Below are positions 1-4,932 of a stretch of 6,743 nucleotides of DNA, piece after piece. The notes under the pieces are model-generated. The model had not been told where the DNA came from, made no database searches, and saw only the letters and a list, made by a program, of their open reading frames with translations. The number at the start of each line of letters is the position of its first letter. The stretch's first letter is position 1. A program made the position numbers and the translations under genes. This DNA comes from Pseudomonadota bacterium (GTDB lineage Bacteria > Pseudomonadota > Gammaproteobacteria > Steroidobacterales > Steroidobacteraceae), in the NCBI GenBank assembly GCA_021820785.1, contig JAKADE010000152.1, positions 1 to 6,743 on the forward strand, in the 5' to 3' direction.

Positions 1-37
1 CCTCCTCGAGACCGAAGGGCGTCAGTCCGACCTCTGA
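1..37 (+). CDS. Possible 3' end of an upstream gene (partial)
   Basis: One + strand frame reads LLETEGRQSDL and stops at the TGA at 35-37. It would be the tail of a gene in the same direction as the operon that follows, ending just before the dyad at 51-117. The other two forward frames also stay open for a while (stops near 61-63 and 102-106), so the choice rests only on position and an ordinary-looking composition. The product cannot be identified from eleven residues. Confidence 0.25.
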   Translation, partial: LLETEGRQSDL

Positions 38-50
38 TCCCGAACCGGCA

Positions 51-117
51 CGCCGGCGCCTGACTTTCCCGACCCGTGAATCCTTCGGAAAAGCTCGGAT
101 CGGGTGAGGCGCCGGCG
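51..117. repeat. GC-rich imperfect inverted repeat upstream of the HNH gene
   Basis: The ten bases at 51-60 (cgccggcgcc) are the exact reverse complement of 108-117. Inside, 68-72 pairs with 100-104 and 74-76 with 96-98, with a small bulge and a mismatch between the blocks, leaving a loop of about 19 nt that contains a small tcc-ttc-gga hairpin. There is no T-run after the right arm, so it is not a classic intrinsic terminator. It could be a factor-dependent terminator, an mRNA structure in the leader of the HNH operon, or an operator. Confidence 0.5.
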
Positions 118-143
118 GCCTTCCCAAGCGAGAGAGTAGCTTG

Positions 144-758
144 ATGTCAATCAGTGCGCATCCTGCCGTGACCAAACGCTGCCCCCAGTGTGGAGCGCAG
201 TTCGTGCGTCCTTACAAGCAACGCTACGCGAAGTTCTGCGGTCACCGCTGCGCGATGCTCTTCCACCAGGAGGTCGTACTGGCCGCTGCGCGCACCCCAC
301 ACGCGATCGAGAAGAGCGCGGCAGCTCGACGCGGGCGCGGCAGCGGGGGCTCCTATCCCAAGCTCTATGGACGCCACATGCATCGCGTGGTCGCTGAGCA
401 AAAGCTCGGGCGCCAGCTGCGTCCCGGCGAAGTGGTGCATCACATCGACGGAAACAAACACAACAATGCGCCCGGCAATCTCGAGGTCCTCTCGAGCCAG
501 TCCGAACATGCCAGTTTGCACGGGCACGCCCGCGTACGCCCACGCCCCACGCATTGCAAGCGCGGCCATCCCCTCGTGACGCCGAACGTCTACACCTACC
601 CCAACGGCAGTCGGGTGTGCGTGATCTGCCGAAGGGCCTACGACAATGCGTGGAAGAAGGCTCGCCGTCGCCTGCGCGCCTCTTTTCCACGCCCTCCCCG
701 CAGTGTCGCGGGGCGCCTCCGCAACACCAGCGGCCAATTCGCCAGGAGTGAATCGTGA
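144..758 (+). CDS. Phage HNH endonuclease with flanking zinc-binding motifs
   Basis: The 204-aa product is a predicted HNH nuclease that would cut DNA using a metal ion. An N-terminal Cys cluster (C13, C16, C32, C36) looks like a zinc ribbon. The HNH core lies at about residues 79-128: H99-H100-I-D-G-N104, N107-N108, N112-L-E-V-L and E121-H122, the usual HHIDGN...NLxVL pattern. A second metal-binding motif follows (C138-x-x-G-H142 and C159-x-x-C162), then a basic tail. The ATG at 144 is preferred to the TTG one codon upstream; the only Shine-Dalgarno-like stretch is a weak purine run (gagagag, about 130-136). The stop overlaps the next start by 4 bp. Such free-standing HNH genes are common in phages, either as homing-type enzymes or as packaging-associated nucleases; nothing here decides between them, and no terminase gene is visible in the window. 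Confidence 0.85.
   Translation: MSISAHPAVTKRCPQCGAQFVRPYKQRYAKFCGHRCAMLFHQEVVLAAARTPHAIEKSAAARRGRGSGGSYPKLYGRHMHRVVAEQKLGRQLRPGEVVHHIDGNKHNNAPGNLEVLSSQSEHASLHGHARVRPRPTHCKRGHPLVTPNVYTYPNGSRVCVICRRAYDNAWKKARRRLRASFPRPPRSVAGRLRNTSGQFARSES
744..748 (+). promoter_or_regulatory. Ribosome binding site fixing the GTG start at 755
   Basis: AGGAG lies 6 nt before the GTG at 755, inside the last codons of the HNH gene. It supports the GTG start of the ATPase gene and coupling through the GTGA overlap. Confidence 0.65.
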
Positions 759-2176
759 AAATCCTCAAGCTCTCCGTCGACAACTTCATGAAGCTCGCAG
801 CGGTCGAGATCACCCCCCAGGGGAACCTCGTGCAGATCTGCGGGAGGAATGCCCAGGGCAAGACCTCGGTCTTAAATGCGATCTGGGTGGCGCTCGCCGG
901 CAAGGACGCCTGTCCCAAGGTGCCCGTCAGGAAAGGCGCTGAAGAAGCGCGCATCCAGCTCGATTGCGGGGAACTCATCATCACGCGGCACTTCCGGGCG
1001 ACAGACGACGGTGGCTACACCACCTCCATCGCGGTCGAGAACGCAGACGGCGCACGTTTTCCGAGCCCGCAGAAGATGCTCGATACACTGCTCGGGGCTC
1101 TGTCCTTCGATCCGCTCGCGTTTGCCCGCGCGAAGCCGAAAGATCAGTTCGAGCAGTTGCGCCAGTTCGTCCCCGGTGTCGACTTCGATGCGATCGAGCG
1201 GCAGAACCGCGGCGACTTCGAGCGGCGCACCGAGGTCAACCGCTTCGCCAGGCAGGAACGCGCCGCGGCGCAGGCCATTGCGGTGCCAGAAGGCACGCCC
1301 GATACACTCGTCGACGAAGCGGAACTCCTCGGTGAGCTTGCGCGCGCCAGCGATCACAATGCCGACATCGCCCGGCGCCGCGCGAACCGCGAACAGGTGC
1401 GCGAGACGATGGAGACGGCGCGCCAGGTCATTCAGCGCACGCCGCACGAGATCGTGGAGGCGAGCAACCGGGCGCGCTCGATCCGCGATCGCGAGGTCAC
1501 GCGCTTGCAGCAGCAGATCGAGCAGCTGCAGCAGCAGATCCGCACCGTCGAGACGGAGTGCGACGAGGAGATCGCGCGGCAGACCGAGCAGCTCACCACG
1601 CAGGCCGAAGCGGCCGAGCGCTCGATCAGCGAGATCCAGCAGAAGCTCGCGGCCGCCGGAGAGCTACCGAAAGAGATCGACGTGCAGGCACTCCAGGCGA
1701 AAATCCAGGCCGCGCGCGCCACCAATGCGGCGGTCGCGAAGCTCCTCGAGCGGCGCAAGCACGAGAAGGTAGCCGAGCAGCTCGAGCACCAGGCGGACGA
1801 GCTCACCGCGAAGATGGAGGCGCGCAACGCCGACAAGCGCGCGGCGATCGCGGCTGCGCAGATTCCGGTGCCGGGCATCGAGTTCGGCGAGGGCCTCGTG
1901 CTCCTGAATGGCGTGCCCTTCGAGCAGGCATCGGATGCCGAGCAGCTGCGCGCGAGTGTGGCAATCGCCATGGCGCTGAATCCCAAGCTGCGCGTGATCC
2001 GCATCCGCGATGGCTCGCTCCTCGATGAGGATGCGATGCGCCTGGTGGGCGAGATGGCGGACGCTCACGACATGCAGGTGTGGGTCGAGCGGGTGGACAG
2101 CTCAGGCAAGATCGGGTTCGTGCTCGAGGATGGCCATGTGCGCAAGGCTGAGGCCGAGCAGGAGGTGGCAGCGTGA
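755..2176 (+). CDS. SbcC/Rad50-like phage AAA ATPase with coiled coil
   Basis: The 473-aa protein has the SMC/Rad50/RecF arrangement: an N-terminal nucleotide-binding half, a central coiled coil and a C-terminal half. Walker A is G30-RNAQ-G35-K36-T37 after the typical opening strand MKILKLSVDNF. Residues about 150-360 are charged, Q/E-rich and helical, with a break near 300-308 (AAGELPKE). There is no CxxC zinc hook, and the coil is much shorter than in cellular SbcC (about 1000 aa). A signature-like S393-DAEQ-LR precedes a weak Walker B, VIRIRDGSLLD, where D419 is followed by glycine instead of the catalytic glutamate. The likely role is a DNA-end-processing or recombination ATPase, perhaps working with the exonuclease encoded two genes downstream, by analogy with SbcCD and T4 gp46/47. 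The start is a GTG overlapping the HNH stop. The family is recognised from motifs; the partner is inferred. Confidence 0.85.
   Translation: MKILKLSVDNFMKLAAVEITPQGNLVQICGRNAQGKTSVLNAIWVALAGKDACPKVPVRKGAEEARIQLDCGELIITRHFRATDDGGYTTSIAVENADGARFPSPQKMLDTLLGALSFDPLAFARAKPKDQFEQLRQFVPGVDFDAIERQNRGDFERRTEVNRFARQERAAAQAIAVPEGTPDTLVDEAELLGELARASDHNADIARRRANREQVRETMETARQVIQRTPHEIVEASNRARSIRDREVTRLQQQIEQLQQQIRTVETECDEEIARQTEQLTTQAEAAERSISEIQQKLAAAGELPKEIDVQALQAKIQAARATNAAVAKLLERRKHEKVAEQLEHQADELTAKMEARNADKRAAIAAAQIPVPGIEFGEGLVLLNGVPFEQASDAEQLRASVAIAMALNPKLRVIRIRDGSLLDEDAMRLVGEMADAHDMQVWVERVDSSGKIGFVLEDGHVRKAEAEQEVAA
2160..2166 (+). promoter_or_regulatory. Strong ribosome binding site for the GTG start at 2173
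   Basis: AGGAGGT, a near-perfect Shine-Dalgarno, ends 6 nt before the GTG at 2173. It lies in the last codons of the ATPase gene and is the best ribosome binding site of the operon, suggesting high output of the small unknown protein. Confidence 0.65.
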
Positions 2177-2487
2177 AAGTCATCGGCTTGACGACCGAGG
2201 GCTGCGTCCGTGAGTACATCTGTACGGTCCAGCACTCGGAACTCGAGAAGTTCATGAACCTCTACTACGGCAAGATGAAACACCTGCAGGTGGGCGCGAC
2301 GGTTGACCTCGGCAAAGGCTACGACCACGCAGCCACGATCGCCAGCGCACTCGACAAGACGCGATCCTTCGTGAAAGAGCATCAGGCCGTCATCACCGCA
2401 ATCTGCGGTGGCCTATCCATCGAGGCGCTTGCACGCGCCGCTCAGGAGGCTCCCCTTCAGTTCGGCAGTCAGGAGAATGCCGCATGA
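2173..2487 (+). CDS. Conserved-looking small phage protein, function unknown
   Basis: I do not recognise this 104-aa protein. The N-terminal half (MKVIGLTTEGCVREYICTVQ) looks like two short beta strands. It is followed by a helical ELEKFMNLYYGKM segment, a VGATVDLGKGYDH stretch near 41-53, then helices (about residues 53-95: AATIASALDKTRSFV, then HQAVITAICGGLSIEALARA). There is no signal peptide, membrane segment, Cys cluster or nuclease motif. It begins with GTG overlapping the ATPase stop, behind a strong AGGAGGT, and its own stop overlaps the exonuclease start (ATGA). Its place between the ATPase and the exonuclease suggests an accessory or adaptor role in the same DNA-processing step; that is inference from position only. 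Codon use resembles its neighbours, supporting a real gene. Confidence 0.8.
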   Translation: MKVIGLTTEGCVREYICTVQHSELEKFMNLYYGKMKHLQVGATVDLGKGYDHAATIASALDKTRSFVKEHQAVITAICGGLSIEALARAAQEAPLQFGSQENAA

Positions 2488-3092
2488 TCGTCATCGACGT
2501 CGAAATCAAGAAGGCCATTCAGGGCCGCAACGAAGAGCGCGTTCCCGGGATCGAGTACTGCGACGGCTGGCGCGACTTCGCCAACATGGGCATTGCGTGC
2601 GTGTGTACCTACGATACCCGCTCGCACCTCTCGCGCGTGTTCCTCGAGGATGAACTCGAGGAATTCAGCGGGTACGTCGGACCGTGGATCACCAGCGGAT
2701 TCAACACCGTGGGCTTCGATCTGAAGCTGCTACGCACGCATGGCGCGTGGCCCACTGCTGGTGAGTCCCCGCACTTCGACATCCTGCGCGAGATCTGGTG
2801 TGCGCTCGACCTCGATCCGGACCGCTTCGTGCCGCAGACGCACGGAGGATGGTCATTGGACGCCGTGGCCGGCGCGACGATCAATGCCACCAAGAGCGGA
2901 AACGGTGCGCTCGCGCCCGTGTGGTGGCAACAGGGCAAGCGCGGCCGCGTGATCGACTACTGCCTGCGCGACGTGTGGCTGGAAGGGCAGCTCCTGATGC
3001 ACATCATCGAGCACGGATGGGTCACGAACGGGCGCCAGCGCGTCGAGGTGAGAGTGCCGCAGGAGCTGCTGCGAGTGCAGGAGACAAGGTGA
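2484..3092 (+). CDS. DEDDy-type 3'-5' exonuclease (RNase H fold, DnaQ-like)
   Basis: The 202-aa product fits a small DEDD exonuclease. ExoI is IVIDVEIK with D5 and E7. ExoII is TSGFNTVGFDLKLL with N74 and D79. ExoIII is VIDYCLRDVWLEGQLL with Y159 and D163 in the YxxxD spacing, so the subtype is DEDDy. A SLDAVAG segment (124-130) matches the SLxxLA helix seen between ExoII and ExoIII in PolB-type exonuclease domains. No polymerase domain is attached, so it is a free-standing nuclease, expected to remove nucleotides from 3' ends using two metal ions. AGGAG at 2471-2475 supports the ATG, whose bases overlap the previous stop; its own TGA shares one base with the methyltransferase ATG. Context suggests recombination or replication work alongside the ATPase. 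RNA rather than DNA as substrate cannot be excluded. Confidence 0.82.
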   Translation: MIVIDVEIKKAIQGRNEERVPGIEYCDGWRDFANMGIACVCTYDTRSHLSRVFLEDELEEFSGYVGPWITSGFNTVGFDLKLLRTHGAWPTAGESPHFDILREIWCALDLDPDRFVPQTHGGWSLDAVAGATINATKSGNGALAPVWWQQGKRGRVIDYCLRDVWLEGQLLMHIIEHGWVTNGRQRVEVRVPQELLRVQETR

Positions 3093-4585
3093 TGCCGGAG
3101 ATAATCGTCGACTCCTTCGCCGGCGGCGGCGGCGCTTCCACCGGAATCGAGTGGGCCCTCGGCCGCTCGCCCGACATCGCCATCAATCACTCCCCGGCGG
3201 CGATCGCCATGCACCGGCTGAACCACCCGCGCACCAAGCATTACTGCGAGAACGTGTGGAAGGTCGACCCCTTGGAGGCGACCGGTGGCCGTCCCGTGGG
3301 CCTCGCGTGGTTCTCACCGGACTGCACCCACTTCAGCAAGGCGAAGGGCGGCAAGCCCCGCTCGAAGAAGATCCGCGGGCTCGCCTGGGTGGTCTATCAC
3401 TGGGCTAAGGCAGTGCGGCCGCGCGTGATCGTGCTTGAGAACGTCGAGGAGTTCGCCTCGTGGGGGCCGCTCCTGTCGGACGGCAAGCCGGATCCGGCCC
3501 GCGCGGGGTTCACCTTCCGCCGCTGGTGGCGCCAGATCGAGAACCTCGGATACCAGGTGGACGCGCGCGAGCTGCGCGCCTGCGACTTCGGAGCGCCGAC
3601 CACCCGCAAGCGTCTGTTCGTCATCGCCCGGTGCGACGGGCATCCCATCCAGTGGCCTGAGCCGACTCACGGCCCCGGCCTGCAACCCTACCGGCCGGCC
3701 GCCGAGTGCATCGACTGGTCGATCGAGTGCCCGTCCATCTTCGGCCGGAAGCGCCCCCTCGCCGATGCCACCCTTCGGCGCATCGCGCGCGGCGTCATGC
3801 GGTACGTGGTGCACGCCCGGCAGCCCTTCCTCGTGGTGACCCTGCGCGGCACCGAGGACAGCCACATCGCCGCCAGCGCCCGATCGGCAGCCGAGCCGCT
3901 GCGCACCGTGAGCGCCAAGGGCACCCACCACGCGCTGGTGTCGGCTCCCCTGGTGGCCACCGTTGATCACCACTCCAGCGGGCCAGGAGGCGGCTTGTCC
4001 TCGCCGGCAGATCCGGTGAGCACCATCACCTCCAAGGCGCGCCACCTCCTGGTCGCACCGGCCCTGATCAACACCAGGAACGGGGAGCGCCCGGGCCAAG
4101 CGCCTCGCGTGCACGACATCCGCGCGCCCTACCCCACCGTAACCGCCCAGGGCTCGCAGGGCGGACTGGTCGCCGCGTTCCTAGCCAAGCACTACGGCGG
4201 CCATGAGACACCGGGAACGCCCCTGCATCTGCCCCTGGACACCGTCACGGCCCGCGATCACCACGCGCTCGTGCACGCCTTCCTGCTCAAGTACTACGGC
4301 ACCGACCAGGACCCGCGCCTCGAGGACCCGCTCCACACCATCACCGGCAAGGATCGGTTCGGGCTCGTCACGGTTCAAGGCGAGCGGTACCAGATCGCCG
4401 ACATCGGCATGCGGATGCTGCAGCCGCGCGAACTGTACCGTGCGCAGGGATTCCCGGAGAACGTGAAGCTCCTCGGCAGCAAGTCCAGCCAGGTCGAGCT
4501 GTGCGGCAACTCCGTCTGTCCGCCGCTCGCCGCGGCGATCGTGCGCGCCAATATGGTCGAGGCAGCACAGGAGCAGGTGGCGTGA
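3092..4585 (+). CDS. Phage C5-cytosine DNA methyltransferase
   Basis: This 497-aa enzyme would transfer methyl from S-adenosylmethionine to carbon 5 of cytosine. Motif I is D7-SFAGGGGAS. Motif IV is FSPDCTHFS with catalytic C78, written S-P-D-C rather than the usual P-P-C. Motif VI is E116-N117-V118. Motif VIII is T-R172-K-R174-LFVIAR. The C-terminal motifs are RELYRAQGFPE (446-456) and GNSVCPPLA (472-480, motif X). Between VIII and IX lies an unusually long region of about 260 residues holding five copies of a P-x-x-T-V/I-T/S unit (starts at 269, 308, 346, 381, 413), where the target-recognition domain should be. The ATG at 3092 is backed by AGGAG at 3079-3083; the same frame stays open further upstream but that part only shadows the exonuclease gene. 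No partner restriction enzyme adjoins, so it is probably an orphan, self-protecting methylase. The target sequence cannot be read from the protein. Confidence 0.92.
   Translation: MPEIIVDSFAGGGGASTGIEWALGRSPDIAINHSPAAIAMHRLNHPRTKHYCENVWKVDPLEATGGRPVGLAWFSPDCTHFSKAKGGKPRSKKIRGLAWVVYHWAKAVRPRVIVLENVEEFASWGPLLSDGKPDPARAGFTFRRWWRQIENLGYQVDARELRACDFGAPTTRKRLFVIARCDGHPIQWPEPTHGPGLQPYRPAAECIDWSIECPSIFGRKRPLADATLRRIARGVMRYVVHARQPFLVVTLRGTEDSHIAASARSAAEPLRTVSAKGTHHALVSAPLVATVDHHSSGPGGGLSSPADPVSTITSKARHLLVAPALINTRNGERPGQAPRVHDIRAPYPTVTAQGSQGGLVAAFLAKHYGGHETPGTPLHLPLDTVTARDHHALVHAFLLKYYGTDQDPRLEDPLHTITGKDRFGLVTVQGERYQIADIGMRMLQPRELYRAQGFPENVKLLGSKSSQVELCGNSVCPPLAAAIVRANMVEAAQEQVA
3896..4375 (+). repeat. 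Five-fold degenerate repeat inside the methyltransferase gene
   Basis: Protein-level units begin PLRTV (269), PVSTI (308), PYPTV (346), PLDTV (381) and PLHTI (413), spaced 39, 38, 35 and 32 residues. The consensus is about P-L-x-T-V-T-A-K/R-x-H-H-A-L-V-x-A-F-L, with KHYGG or KYYG following in units 3 and 4. The DNA copies have diverged, so this is an old protein repeat and not a recent tandem duplication. Confidence 0.75.
4569..4573 (+). promoter_or_regulatory. Ribosome binding site fixing the GTG start at 4582
   Basis: AGGAG lies 8 nt before the GTG at 4582, at the end of the methyltransferase gene. It makes that GTG, with its GTGA overlap, the best start for the helix-turn-helix protein, rather than any upstream codon in the same open frame. 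Confidence 0.6.
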
Positions 4586-4932
4586 CAACCCTCGGCCTCG
4601 ATGAAGCCGCCGCCCTGATGCGCGTGCACCCGGATACGGCCCGCAAGATGGCCAAGGCCGGCGAGGTCCCCGCTACCAAGATCGGGCGCGCATGGGTATT
4701 CTCCAGCGCGCTGCTACAGCAGTGGATTGACGAACGATGCCGCTCTACAAACGTCCCGGTTCGCCTTACTGGTGGGTCCGCGTTGGCCGCAAGACTCGCC
4801 GCTCGACTCGAACAACAGACCGTAAGGCCGCGGAAGAGTTCGAGAAAGTCGTCACAGAGCGCCTCTGGCGTCGTCACCAGCTCGACGACCGTGGTGCCGT
4901 TTCCTGGCGGGAAGCGTCCGAGCGCTGGCTAA
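4582..4932 (+). CDS. Excisionase-like helix-turn-helix DNA-binding protein
   Basis: The 116-aa product starts with a MerR/HTH_17-type winged helix: LGLDEAAALMRVHPDTARKM (about 4-23) followed by AKAGEVPATKIGRAWVF and ALLQQWIDE (to about residue 51). This is the usual pattern of small phage excisionases and recombination directionality factors. Lying directly before the integrase supports an Xis-type role: bending attachment-site DNA to favour excision, or regulating int. Residues 53-116, rich in Ser, Arg, Thr and Ala with no recognised fold, are encoded entirely within the start of the integrase gene in another frame. A disordered tail of this kind is plausible but unproven. The start is GTG with a good ribosome binding site, overlapping the methyltransferase stop. 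The DNA-binding role is well supported; the excisionase role is inferred. Confidence 0.8.
   Translation: MTTLGLDEAAALMRVHPDTARKMAKAGEVPATKIGRAWVFSSALLQQWIDERCRSTNVPVRLTGGSALAARLAARLEQQTVRPRKSSRKSSQSASGVVTSSTTVVPFPGGKRPSAG

Noticed and set aside
151..984. 277-aa minus-strand reading frame opposite the HNH and ATPase genes
   Set aside because: It crosses the junction of two well-supported + strand genes and has Arg/Ser/Cys-rich low-information composition.
2798..3091. Upstream extension of the methyltransferase reading frame
   Set aside because: The frame is open but Arg/Ala-rich and shadows the exonuclease gene; motif I begins right after the ATG at 3092, which has its own ribosome binding site.
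3314..4114. 266-aa minus-strand reading frame opposite the methyltransferase
   Set aside because: This is a typical high-G+C antisense open frame with no motif, while the + strand carries conserved methyltransferase motifs.
144..4585. Restriction-modification system formed by the HNH nuclease and the methyltransferase
   Set aside because: The two are separated by three unrelated genes, and the HNH protein has the layout of free-standing phage HNH enzymes; an orphan methyltransferase is more likely.
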